64,000 bases of DNA from Lactobacillus johnsonii (GTDB lineage: Bacteria > Bacillota > Bacilli > Lactobacillales > Lactobacillaceae): NCBI RefSeq assembly GCF_013487865.1, contig NZ_CP047409.1, positions 1,240,001 through 1,304,000 of the forward strand, written 5' to 3'. A program made the translations under genes and the position numbers. The notes beneath the pieces are model-generated. The model did no database searches. It had not been told where the DNA came from and saw nothing but the letters and a program-made list of their open reading frames with translations. Positions 8,470 through 15,918 of this stretch are shown here, piece after piece. Position 1 is the first letter of the stretch, and every line of letters begins with the position of its first letter.

Positions 8470-9112
8470 CAATTCCTGTCACTTTAGTTAAATCTTCAAT
8501 TTGTTTGAAACCTCCATTTTGATCGCGATACGCAATAATTTGTTCTGCTTTCTTCTGACCCACTCCATTTAATTTTTGTAAATCTTCAACTGTTGCAGAA
8601 TTTAAATGGACCTGCTCAGAATTTGAACTAGAAGAATCTGAAGCAGATGAGTTAGTAGTTGTTGTATTTCCGACTGCTGGTACATTCTCTATTTTTTCAC
8701 CAATGTGGGGGACATAAATTTGATCTTGATCTTTTAAAAGAGCTGCTCGATTTATTGCTCTTGTCTCTGCCTTATCGGTTAAGCCGCCACATACTTTTAA
8801 TAAATCATTTAAGCGTGCCCCATTTTTTAAGGTATAAACTCCACTATGTTTAACAGATCCAGCAATATCTACAGTTACAGTATTTTGTTTAGATGGACTA
8901 TTAACGCCAGTAGCAGAAGGAGTGTTATTACTTTTATTTTTAGAAAAATCTGTTGATTGGTTCTTATTATTTTCACTTAAAACTTGATTATTATTAACTA
9001 CCGGCTGATTATTTTTTTGAATAAAATATCCACCAATTAAAATCATCGCAATAATTCCAATTACTAGTCCTTTCTTTCCTAAGATGAAATCTTTTATTTT
9101 TTCAAAATCCAT
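8426..9112 (-). CDS. comEA: Competence DNA receptor ComEA
   Basis: ComEA binds double-stranded DNA at the cell surface and feeds it to ComEC. The 228-residue protein has one N-terminal membrane anchor (residues about 14-28), a low-complexity Asn/Ser spacer, an SLBB domain (VTVDIAGSVKHSGVY) and a C-terminal helix-hairpin-helix DNA-binding domain (LNGVGQKKAEQIIAYR and VTGIGEKTFEKL). The frame is open further upstream, but the ATG at 9112 has a GAGGTG site six bases before it. An intrinsic terminator ends only about 14 bases before that ribosome binding site, so expression probably depends on read-through from the ylbL unit. Confidence 0.92.
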   Translation of the reverse strand: MDFEKIKDFILGKKGLVIGIIAMILIGGYFIQKNNQPVVNNNQVLSENNKNQSTDFSKNKSNNTPSATGVNSPSKQNTVTVDIAGSVKHSGVYTLKNGARLNDLLKVCGGLTDKAETRAINRAALLKDQDQIYVPHIGEKIENVPAVGNTTTTNSSASDSSSSNSEQVHLNSATVEDLQKLNGVGQKKAEQIIAYRDQNGGFKQIEDLTKVTGIGEKTFEKLKDQLAL

Positions 9113-9137
9113 TTTTATCACCTCATTATTTATTACG

Positions 9138-9167
9138 AAAAAAAGCAGCAATTTTTTGCTGCTTTTT
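9138..9167 (-). terminator. Intrinsic terminator after ylbL, before comEA
   Basis: A 7-bp AGCAGCA/TGCTGCT stem (9144-9150 with 9157-9163), extended by A-T pairs, is followed on the minus strand by a U run. It begins two bases after the ylbL stop codon. Confidence 0.8.
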
Positions 9168-9168
9168 C

Positions 9169-10179
9169 TTATTTTTCTAAATAATTTAGTGCATCTTCAA
9201 ATCGAGCTACGGGTACAATCTTCATTTTAGTATGAATTTTCTTAGCAGTTTTTACCGCTTCTGCATAATTCGTTTCACTCTTTTTAACTCCCGATGGTTG
9301 ATCAGTTGGAGCAAAGAAGACTTTCATTCCCTGTCGACTAGCTGCTATTACTTTCTTATCAACGCCGCCAATCATTCCTACTTTTCCTTGATCATCAATC
9401 GTCCCAGTCCCTGCTATCTTTTTAGAACTAAGATTTTTTCCGGTAAATAATTGATAACATTCGAGCGTAAACATTAATCCAGCTGAAGGGCCACCAATAT
9501 CTTCCGCATCAATTTTTACTGCAGGCTTTGTTACTACCCGCGTATGATCTACAAGTTGAATACCGATTCCGTAACGGTTAGTTCCAGAAAGTTTTACCGT
9601 TTTACCGGAGAAAGTTAGGTGTTTTTTTCCTCTAATAACTTCAATTCTTACCTTACTCTTCTTTAAAGAAGAAACATATTTAATTAATTCTTGACTAGAA
9701 TTGAATTTCTTACCATTTACGCTAACTAATACGTCTCCTACCTTCAATTTATTCTTAAAAGTTGAATTACTCATTATTTCCATTACGTAAACGCCTAGGA
9801 ACTCTTGACGATGCGGAACATTTGCCTTCTTAGCCGCATAGTAAATAGCATTATTTTGACTAGTTTCCATATAATACTGCTGCATTTGATTATATTCTGC
9901 ACTAGTTGATGTTCCCATTAATTCATCCTTTGAGTAGCGACTATCTGCTGGCCTCAAAAAACTTGTCAAATAATCAATCATTATCGCTGGTCGTTCACTT
10001 ACGGTTACCAAATAAAAATTAGGATTAGCCTTTCTAGTACTTTTTACATATTTACTAATCTGAAAAGCTTCACCAGGAGCTTCAATATAATATTGCGTTG
10101 GCCACAGACAAAATACAACTGCTATTAAAAATGCTGCTATTCCTAGCAGCCAAAACTTTAATTTTCTATTTTTTTTCAT
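9169..10179 (-). CDS. ylbL: Membrane-anchored PDZ/Lon-type serine protease (YlbL/SepM family)
   Basis: A 336-residue protease with an N-terminal signal anchor (residues 8-27), a PDZ domain (about 125-200, LKVGDVLVSVNGKKF) and a C-terminal Lon S16 protease domain. The catalytic dyad is visible as Ser232 in DIGGPSAG and Lys276 in GGVDKKVIAA. Relatives cleave exported peptides or proteins: SepM in streptococci matures the competence peptide, and YlbL in Bacillus is linked to DNA-damage checkpoint recovery. Its start overlaps the coaD end by 14 bases. The order rsmD-coaD-ylbL is the conserved Firmicute one. The substrate here is unknown. Confidence 0.88.
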   Translation of the reverse strand: MKKNRKLKFWLLGIAAFLIAVVFCLWPTQYYIEAPGEAFQISKYVKSTRKANPNFYLVTVSERPAIMIDYLTSFLRPADSRYSKDELMGTSTSAEYNQMQQYYMETSQNNAIYYAAKKANVPHRQEFLGVYVMEIMSNSTFKNKLKVGDVLVSVNGKKFNSSQELIKYVSSLKKSKVRIEVIRGKKHLTFSGKTVKLSGTNRYGIGIQLVDHTRVVTKPAVKIDAEDIGGPSAGLMFTLECYQLFTGKNLSSKKIAGTGTIDDQGKVGMIGGVDKKVIAASRQGMKVFFAPTDQPSGVKKSETNYAEAVKTAKKIHTKMKIVPVARFEDALNYLEK

Positions 10180-10666
10180 TATTTCTATTCCTCAATTTTT
10201 CTTCCAATGCAGCTGCGACTGGCTTTGGAACTAAGGTTGAAACATCCCCACCAAAAAATACAGTTTCTTTAATCATACTAGAAGAAATAAAGCTATCTTC
10301 TGGGCGAGTAAACAATAAAACTGTATTTAAATCTGGATCTAAGGTCTTGTTGATTCCAGCTATATCACGCTCGTAGTTAAAATCGGCTGTATTTCGCAAT
10401 CCACGAACAATTGCACCTGCACCAAGTTCATGTGCTACTTCCACGGTTAACTCGGCTGGTCGAGCAATAACTTCAACTTTTTCGTTGTTTTCAAAAACTT
10501 TTCTCGCCAATTCTAAACGTTCTTTTTCATTAAAAAGATACTTTTTACTAGTATTGGTCATAATTACTACATATAATTTTTCAAACATATGAGATGCACC
10601 TTCAATCACCTCAACATGTCCATTAGTTATTGGGTCAAAACTTCCGGGAAAAATCGCCTTTGTCAT
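10166..10666 (-). CDS. coaD: Phosphopantetheine adenylyltransferase
   Basis: CoaD transfers AMP from ATP to 4'-phosphopantetheine, the penultimate step of coenzyme A synthesis. The 166-residue product shows the nucleotidyltransferase signature FPGSFDPITNGH at residues 6-17, with the T-x-G-H motif at 14-17, and the C-terminal ISSSMIKE segment. It begins one base after the rsmD stop and overlaps ylbL, so it is in the middle of a tightly packed operon. Confidence 0.96.
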   Translation of the reverse strand: MTKAIFPGSFDPITNGHVEVIEGASHMFEKLYVVIMTNTSKKYLFNEKERLELARKVFENNEKVEVIARPAELTVEVAHELGAGAIVRGLRNTADFNYERDIAGINKTLDPDLNTVLLFTRPEDSFISSSMIKETVFFGGDVSTLVPKPVAAALEEKLRNRNNEKK

Positions 10667-10667
10667 T

Positions 10668-11216
10668 TTAATCTCTTTCGTAAACCTTTACCTTTGTTCG
10701 TCCTAACTGATGATCCTTAATAATTGAAAAGCCAGAAACCTCTAGTAATTCATCATGTTCATCTGTCTCCGCTACAACAAGCGCCTTCTCATTTAATAGG
10801 TTATTCTCAAGCAATTTCGTCATAATTTTTACAATTTTTTGTTTAGCATAAGGTGGGTCAAGAAAAACAAGATCAAATTTCTTACCCTCATCCTGCAAAA
10901 TTTTAATTGCGCGATTATCACTACACTTTAAGACTCTGAATCTTTCTTCTTCCTTGGTGAGTTCAACATTTTTTTTGATAACCTGGCATGCCTGACCACT
11001 AATATCTACTAAAACAGCCTCATCATAGCCACGAGAAACAGCTTCAATTCCTAAGGCACCACTGCCGGCATATAGATCGAGTACTTGGCCGCCATCAAAA
11101 AATTGCCCCAAAGAATTAAATAAAGACCCTTTTACTTTATCACTAGTTGGTCGAGTGGCATTACTCTTCAATGTATGTAAATTACGCTTAGCATATTTTC
11201 CTGCAATAATTCTCAA
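10668..11216 (-). CDS. rsmD: 16S rRNA (guanine-966-N2)-methyltransferase
   Basis: RsmD methylates G966 in 16S rRNA, late in small-subunit assembly. The 182-residue protein carries the SAM-binding YAGSGALG motif at residues 49-56 and the N-methyltransferase catalytic DPPY at 120-123. The start is a TTG that overlaps the ylbG TGA as TTGA; a GAGGA site nine bases upstream supports it and the protein then begins MRIIAGKYAKR as in the family. Confidence 0.94.
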   Translation of the reverse strand: MRIIAGKYAKRNLHTLKSNATRPTSDKVKGSLFNSLGQFFDGGQVLDLYAGSGALGIEAVSRGYDEAVLVDISGQACQVIKKNVELTKEEERFRVLKCSDNRAIKILQDEGKKFDLVFLDPPYAKQKIVKIMTKLLENNLLNEKALVVAETDEHDELLEVSGFSIIKDHQLGRTKVKVYERD

Positions 11217-11548
11217 ACTCGTAAATCCTCGTTTTCTTCTCGTAATTTTTCTGCTTCTTCTTTTAGTTCCCGCATCATTTTTTCCTCGTGTTCAGCAGAG
11301 AAATCGAGCTCATCAGTTTTTGATGTTTCCACAGACTGCACATAACTTTTGCTTCTGAGCTCTGCAATTGTCTTAGCTGCGTATTGTGAACTGACATATA
11401 AAATCACATACTTATTTTTACGTGAAAAATAAATAATATTACCAAATCTACGCAACTTATACTGATCGCTAATTTGATTCAACCAAACAATTATCTGCGT
11501 ACGGGGAGTCATTTTTTCATTTGACTCATCCTTAAAAACCAAACTCAA
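11213..11548 (-). CDS. ylbG: YlbG family protein (DUF2129)
   Basis: A small protein of 111 residues with the YlbG/DUF2129 core (LRRFGNIIYFSRKNKYVILYV, residues about 33-53) and a charged, helical C-terminal tail rich in Glu and Lys. Its function is not known in any organism I can name. The start is a TTG overlapping the ftsW TGA (TTGA), with an AGGAG site six bases before it; a later ATG at codon 13 lacks good spacing. Its place between ftsW and rsmD is conserved among Firmicutes, where it accompanies coaD and ylbL. Confidence 0.85.
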   Translation of the reverse strand: MSLVFKDESNEKMTPRTQIIVWLNQISDQYKLRRFGNIIYFSRKNKYVILYVSSQYAAKTIAELRSKSYVQSVETSKTDELDFSAEHEEKMMRELKEEAEKLREENEDLRV

Positions 11549-12729
11549 AGTACACTCCTACTTTCTACTAATGCTTTCTTTTCAGCAGCTGAAATATTTA
11601 AGACTAAACCTAAAGCAGCAGTTAGCACAATCATTGATGATCCCCCATAAGAAATAAATGGTAAGGTTACCCCAGTAATTGGCAATAATCCTAAAACTGC
11701 CCCTACATTAAAGAACGTTTCTGTAAAAATCATGGTTACAACCCCGAAACAAACTAAAGCATTAAATTGTGAATCGGCATGAATTCCTACTTCCATAATG
11801 CGCCACATTAAAAAGAATAATAAGGTAATAATCACAATAGCGCCAATTACTCCCAACTCTTCAGCGGTAATAGATAAAATGAAATCAGTATATGGTTCAG
11901 GTAAGTAGCCTCTCTTTTGCATACTATTACCTAATCCAACACCAAACAAACCACCATTATGAATTGCATAATAGGAGTTTACCAGCTGTGCACCACCTGT
12001 TTTTTCTAGCTTAAAGGGATGGGCAAAAGCGAGCAAGCGCTGAAACTGATAGGAATCTTTGATGAATCCTGGGGTCCAAAACAATAAAATTGCCATCAAT
12101 AAAACAATTCCTAGTAGTAATCCTACTAACCAATAAACGGCTAATCTTGTGGGGATTCCTGAGACACTATACATGACAAAAACAATCATAAATAGAATTG
12201 CTGAACCACCAAAGTCAGGCTCTAAAATTACCAAACCAATCATCAAAAATGAAATTACAGTTGGCCCAAATAAATTATGCCAGATTTGTCCCGGAATAAA
12301 CTTCCCATCTCGTCTCGACAAGACAAAAGCCAAATAAAGAACTAGAGATAATTTAGCTACTTCCACTGGCTGAATATTAATAAATCCTAAATTAATCCAA
12401 CCAACAGCACCATTAACAGCAGCTTTTCCATGACTAACAATTTTAAGAACGATTAAAAACATTAACATCAAAAATGAAATTCCTAAGTAGGACATAACAA
12501 ATTTTCTGTTTTTGAATACTCTTAATTTTAAAGCAAAACAAGGAATTCCAAAGGCTATAAATGCTGCCAAGAAATATATAATCTGTCTTTTCATATATAC
12601 ACTCGGTGAAAAACCATTTACTAATAAAATGTCCGAGCTTGCTGAATAGACCATAATAACCCCGATAGTTGACAAAACAAGATATGGGATCAAGATGCTA
12701 TAGTCTAAGTATCTTAGTTTTTGTCGCAC
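11545..12729 (-). CDS. ftsW: SEDS-family peptidoglycan glycosyltransferase FtsW
   Basis: FtsW polymerises lipid II into glycan strands at the septum with a partner class B penicillin-binding protein, here most likely the FtsI at 39556-41706. The 394-residue protein has about ten membrane segments and the SEDS features GGLFGVGLGNSMQKRGYLPEPYTDFI-like (the extracellular loop, near residues 255-280) and FISYGGSSM near residue 360. It starts with GTG at 12729; AGGGG lies nine bases upstream and a TATAAT box is at 12765-12770. It heads the ylbG-rsmD-coaD-ylbL unit. RodA is the closest alternative, but this operon position is that of ftsW. Confidence 0.88.
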   Translation of the reverse strand: MRQKLRYLDYSILIPYLVLSTIGVIMVYSASSDILLVNGFSPSVYMKRQIIYFLAAFIAFGIPCFALKLRVFKNRKFVMSYLGISFLMLMFLIVLKIVSHGKAAVNGAVGWINLGFINIQPVEVAKLSLVLYLAFVLSRRDGKFIPGQIWHNLFGPTVISFLMIGLVILEPDFGGSAILFMIVFVMYSVSGIPTRLAVYWLVGLLLGIVLLMAILLFWTPGFIKDSYQFQRLLAFAHPFKLEKTGGAQLVNSYYAIHNGGLFGVGLGNSMQKRGYLPEPYTDFILSITAEELGVIGAIVIITLLFFLMWRIMEVGIHADSQFNALVCFGVVTMIFTETFFNVGAVLGLLPITGVTLPFISYGGSSMIVLTAALGLVLNISAAEKKALVESRSVL

Positions 12730-12787
12730 AATATATCTGCCCCTTTAGTTAAATAATCTTTCTTATTATATCACTACCTCTGCATAA

Positions 12788-12821
12788 CAAAAAAAGTAGC
12801 TCAATAAATTGAGCTACTTTT
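12788..12821 (-). terminator. Intrinsic terminator of typA
   Basis: A 13-bp stem (12792-12804 with 12809-12821) with a four-base loop is followed on the minus strand by a U run. It lies 22 bases after the typA stop. Confidence 0.9.
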
Positions 12822-12842
12822 AAAAATTAAATAAGAAATAAA

Positions 12843-14675
12843 CTATTTGTTACGTTTCTTATCTGCCTTTTTTCTTTCGTTAGTGTTTAAGATCTTCTTA
12901 CGTAAACGAATACTTTCTGGAGTTACTTCACAGTATTCATCATCGTTCAAGAATTCAATAGCTTCTTCCAAAGTCATAGTCTTAGGAGTCTTAATTGAAG
13001 CTGAGTGGTCCTTACCTGCAGCACGGGTGTTAGTTAAGTTCTTACCCTTAGTTACGTTAACAGCAATATCACGTTCACGTGATGATTGACCAACAATCAT
13101 ACCTTCGTAAACTTCAACACCAGCACCGATGAATAATTCACCACGTTGTTCAACTGATTGAAGTGAGTAAGTTGTTGATTGACCTTGATTGATTGAAACT
13201 AAGGCACCGTTACGACGACCTGGTTCCCAGTTCTTAACAACAGGCTTGTATGAATCAAAAGTATGGTTCATAATTCCGTAACCAGCAGTTTGGGACATGA
13301 ATTCATTGTTGTAACCAATCAAACCACGTGATGGTACTAAGAATTCAAGTCTAGTTTGGCCGTTACCAGTAGATTCCATATTCTTCATTTCACCTTTTCT
13401 TTGTGAAAGAGAGTCAATAACAGAACCTACATAAGCATCTGGAGTATCTACTTGAACTGCTTCAAATGGTTCACACATTTGTCCATCAACTTCACGGTAA
13501 ATAACTTTAGGACGTGAAAGTTGTAATTCAAATCCTTCACGACGAAGTTCTTCAACTAAAATTGACAAGTGTAATTCACCACGACCAGAAACAGTCCAGG
13601 CATTTAATTGGTCAGTTGGTTCAACCTTTAAAGAAACATCAGTACGAGTTTGACGAATTAAACGGTCTTCAAGTTTCTTAGGTGTAACTTGATCACCTTC
13701 ACGACCAGCAAATGGTGAATCATTTGCAACAAAGTCCATTTGAAGAGTTGGTGGATCAATCTTAAGAAGTGGTAATGCTTCAGGCTTGTCAGCAGAAGCA
13801 ATAGTCTCACCAACATAAATATCATTAATACCAGAAATAGCAATGATATCGCCGGCTTTTGCTTCTTGAATTTCGTTACGCTTCAAACCGAAGTAACCAA
13901 ATAATTTAGTAACACGGAAGTTTTGAGTTGAACCATCACGTTTCATAACAGTAATGTTGTCACCAACTTTAACTTTTCCGCGGTAAATACGTCCTACACC
14001 GATACGACCTACGTAGTCATCCCAATCAAGCATAGTGATTTGGAATTGTAATGGTTCATCAGAATTATCAACTGGAGCAGGAATGTTCTTAACAATAGTA
14101 TCAAAAATAGGATCCATTGTTTCTTCTTGCTTAGCTGGGTCTGATTCGTATGAAGAAGTACCGTTTAAAGCAGATGCGTAAACAACTGGGAAATCAAGTT
14201 GTTCATCACTAGCACCTAATTCGATGAATAATTCAAGAACTTCATCCAATACTTCCTTTGGACGAGCACCTGGACGGTCAATCTTATTAATAACTACGAT
14301 TGGCTTAACGCCAGCTTCCAAAGCCTTCTTAAGCACAAAACGAGTTTGTGGCATAGTACCTTCGTAAGCATCAACAAGCAATAAACATCCGTCAACCATG
14401 TGCATGATACGTTCTACTTCACCACCGAAGTCAGCGTGTCCTGGTGTATCCAAGATGTTAATAGTAGTATCACCGTACTTAACAGCAGTGTTCTTAGATA
14501 AGATAGTAATACCACGTTCACGTTCAATAGCATTGGAGTCCATAGCACGATCTTCTAGATTCATGTGCTCTGGCAATGTATCTGATTGTTTTAACAATTG
14601 GTTAACCAAAGTAGTCTTACCGTGGTCAACGTGTGCGATAATGGCAATATTTCTAATATCGTCTCTTCTTTGCAA
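12843..14675 (-). CDS. typA: Ribosome-associated GTPase TypA/BipA
   Basis: TypA/BipA is an EF-G-like GTPase that helps 50S assembly and growth under stress such as cold. The G1 motif [17 protein letters not shown] and NKID are all present, followed by domains II, III, V and the TypA-specific C-terminal domain; the product has 610 residues from the chosen start. An ATG at 14699 opens the frame, but it sits at the foot of a terminator hairpin without a ribosome binding site, whereas the TTG at 14675 has GGGGAGG eight bases upstream and yields the family start [17 protein letters not shown]. Promoter and a terminator-like hairpin both lie upstream, suggesting attenuation. Confidence 0.95.
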   Translation of the reverse strand: MQRRDDIRNIAIIAHVDHGKTTLVNQLLKQSDTLPEHMNLEDRAMDSNAIERERGITILSKNTAVKYGDTTINILDTPGHADFGGEVERIMHMVDGCLLLVDAYEGTMPQTRFVLKKALEAGVKPIVVINKIDRPGARPKEVLDEVLELFIELGASDEQLDFPVVYASALNGTSSYESDPAKQEETMDPIFDTIVKNIPAPVDNSDEPLQFQITMLDWDDYVGRIGVGRIYRGKVKVGDNITVMKRDGSTQNFRVTKLFGYFGLKRNEIQEAKAGDIIAISGINDIYVGETIASADKPEALPLLKIDPPTLQMDFVANDSPFAGREGDQVTPKKLEDRLIRQTRTDVSLKVEPTDQLNAWTVSGRGELHLSILVEELRREGFELQLSRPKVIYREVDGQMCEPFEAVQVDTPDAYVGSVIDSLSQRKGEMKNMESTGNGQTRLEFLVPSRGLIGYNNEFMSQTAGYGIMNHTFDSYKPVVKNWEPGRRNGALVSINQGQSTTYSLQSVEQRGELFIGAGVEVYEGMIVGQSSRERDIAVNVTKGKNLTNTRAAGKDHSASIKTPKTMTLEEAIEFLNDDEYCEVTPESIRLRKKILNTNERKKADKKRNK

Positions 14676-14699
14676 AAGAAATTCCTCCCCGAACTTCAT

Positions 14700-14724
14700 A
14701 AAAAAACTGTGACTCCAGTCACAG
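14700..14724 (-). terminator. Terminator-like hairpin in the typA leader (candidate attenuator)
   Basis: A perfect 8-bp stem, CTGTGACT with AGTCACAG (14717-14724 with 14707-14714), a two-base apex and seven U residues lie on the minus strand between the typA promoter and its ribosome binding site. No other minus-strand gene ends here, so its likely role is to limit typA transcription. Confidence 0.7.
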
Positions 14725-14788
14725 CCCTTTTACGCAAAAATAATAATGCAGTTATTGAAGCTTTATATCTCTATAGTTTCGTTTTACA

Positions 14789-14817
14789 ATTCTACTCTAA
14801 AAATATAATGTCGTCAA
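14789..14817 (-). promoter_or_regulatory. Candidate promoter of typA
   Basis: TTGACG (14812-14817), 17-base spacer and TAGAAT (14789-14794) on the minus strand. Transcription would begin near 14780, about 60 bases before the leader hairpin. Confidence 0.65.
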
Positions 14818-14879
14818 CGGAAGTACAAGCTGTGAACTGTTTATTTTTAACAAAAATATTATACCAAAAACTTCGGTCG

Positions 14880-14908
14880 TTGCCGTCTTTTCTTTCAATT
14901 GTTATTAT
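14880..14908 (+). promoter_or_regulatory. Candidate promoter of def
   Basis: TTGCCG (14880-14885), 17-base spacer and TATTAT (14903-14908) on the plus strand, about 25 bases before the AAGGAG site of def. Confidence 0.6.
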
Positions 14909-14945
14909 AGTTTATAGCAAATTATTTAATTAAGGAGATATAATT

Positions 14946-15500
14946 TTGATTTTAATGCATGATATTACGCGCGATGGCAATCCAGTTTTAAGACAAATTG
15001 CTAAGCCTTTAACTTTTCCATTATCCGATGAATACAAAAAATTAGCTGACGACATGATGCAATACTTAATCAACTCCCAAGATCCTAAGATTGCTGAAAA
15101 GCATCAATTAAGAGCTGGTGTTGGTCTAGCTGCTCCACAAGTTGGTGAAAGTGTTCAAATGGCTGCTCTTTTAGTTCCCAACGACAAAGGTGAAATCATC
15201 TTTAAGGAAGTTTTTGTTAATCCTAAAATTCTTTCTGAATCAGTTAGAAGAACTTGTCTTGCTGAAGGTGAAGGCTGTTTAAGTGTAGACAAAGACATTG
15301 AAGGATATGTTCCTCGTCCTGATAAATTAAAAATTCGTTACTATACAGTAGATGGTGAAGAAAAAACTATTCGCTTAAAAGACTATCCGGCAATCGTTGC
15401 TTCCCACGAAATTGATCACTTAAATGGTCATTTATTCTATGATCGCATCAATAAGCAAAATCCTTTTGAATTAGCAGAAGATACAATCGTAATTTCTTAA
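14946..15500 (+). CDS. def: Peptide deformylase
   Basis: Removes the formyl group from the N-terminal methionine of new proteins using a bound metal. The 184-residue product has the three signatures GVGLAAPQ (58-65), EGCLSV with metal-binding Cys111, and HEIDH with His154, Glu155 and His158. The insertion before motif 1 and the length fit the Gram-positive type 2 enzymes. The start is a TTG at 14946, supported by AAGGAG (14932-14937) eight bases upstream; the next ATG at 14955 is too far from it. It is monocistronic, with a terminator at 15525-15556. Confidence 0.95.
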   Translation: MILMHDITRDGNPVLRQIAKPLTFPLSDEYKKLADDMMQYLINSQDPKIAEKHQLRAGVGLAAPQVGESVQMAALLVPNDKGEIIFKEVFVNPKILSESVRRTCLAEGEGCLSVDKDIEGYVPRPDKLKIRYYTVDGEEKTIRLKDYPAIVASHEIDHLNGHLFYDRINKQNPFELAEDTIVIS

Positions 15501-15524
15501 AATTAAACTTTTAATTTTCTACTA

Positions 15525-15556
15525 GGCGTTAGAGCAAGATGTTCTATCGCCTTTTT
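15525..15556 (+). terminator. Intrinsic terminator of def
   Basis: A 12-pair stem with one mismatch (15525-15536 with 15540-15551) and a three-base loop, followed by five U residues, 25 bases after the def stop. Confidence 0.8.
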
Positions 15557-15581
15557 CCATACTATATATGAAGTAAATTGG

Positions 15582-15610
15582 TATACTTAAAAGCAAGTTT
15601 ATGATAAAAT
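15582..15610 (+). promoter_or_regulatory. Candidate extended -10 promoters of rpoY-rnjA
   Basis: Two TGn-type -10 boxes, TGG-TATACT (15582-15587) and TGA-TAAAAT (15605-15610), lie upstream of the leader hairpin; neither has a good -35 box. Which is used cannot be told from sequence. Confidence 0.35.
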
Positions 15611-15626
15611 TTTAATAGCTATGAAT

Positions 15627-15654
15627 TTCTGCAAGTTTATGCAGAAGTTTTTTT
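15627..15654 (+). terminator. Terminator-like hairpin in the rpoY-rnjA leader
   Basis: A 7-bp stem TTCTGCA/TGCAGAA (15627-15633 with 15640-15646), a six-base loop and seven U residues end only 16 bases before the rpoY ribosome binding site. There is no space for a promoter downstream, so transcripts reaching rpoY must pass it. Confidence 0.65.
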
Positions 15655-15685
15655 GAACGTTTTAAATATAAGGAGATTATAAGAA

Positions 15686-15913
15686 ATGATCTACAAAGTT
15701 TTATACCAAAAAGACCAGATCGTTAATCCAAGAAGAGAAACTACTAAGACTCTTTTTTTAGAAGCAGATAATGTAGTTGCAGCAAGAACTATGGTTGAGG
15801 ATAATACCCCCTACAACATTGAACTCATCCAAGAATTAACTGGAAACTCCCTTGCTTACGAAAAGCAAAGCCCAGATTTCAAACTGACAACTTTTGATTC
15901 TAAGGATAACTAA
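15686..15913 (+). CDS. rpoY: RNA polymerase epsilon subunit
   Basis: RpoY (formerly DUF1447/YkzG) is the small auxiliary subunit of Firmicute RNA polymerase that binds near the secondary channel. The 75-residue sequence [19 protein letters not shown] followed by a [18 protein letters not shown] segment matches the family. An AGGAG site (15671-15675) precedes the ATG. The stop is six bases before rnjA, so the two are cotranscribed, as in many Firmicutes. The position links transcription machinery with the main mRNA decay enzyme. Confidence 0.93.
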   Translation: MIYKVLYQKDQIVNPRRETTKTLFLEADNVVAARTMVEDNTPYNIELIQELTGNSLAYEKQSPDFKLTTFDSKDN

Positions 15914-15918
15914 CGACC

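Noticed and set aside
9169-10179. Calling the PDZ-protease a true Lon protease
   Set aside because: It lacks the Lon N-terminal domain and the AAA+ module and has a signal anchor and PDZ domain instead, which defines the YlbL/SepM family.
12843-14675. Assigning the gene as EF-G or LepA
   Set aside because: Length, the start [16 protein letters not shown] and the C-terminal sequence fit TypA/BipA; LepA and EF-G differ in domain order.
14598-14933. A 111-codon plus-strand frame spanning the typA start and leader
   Set aside because: It crosses the typA coding start, its attenuator hairpin and both divergent promoters, and has no ribosome binding site.
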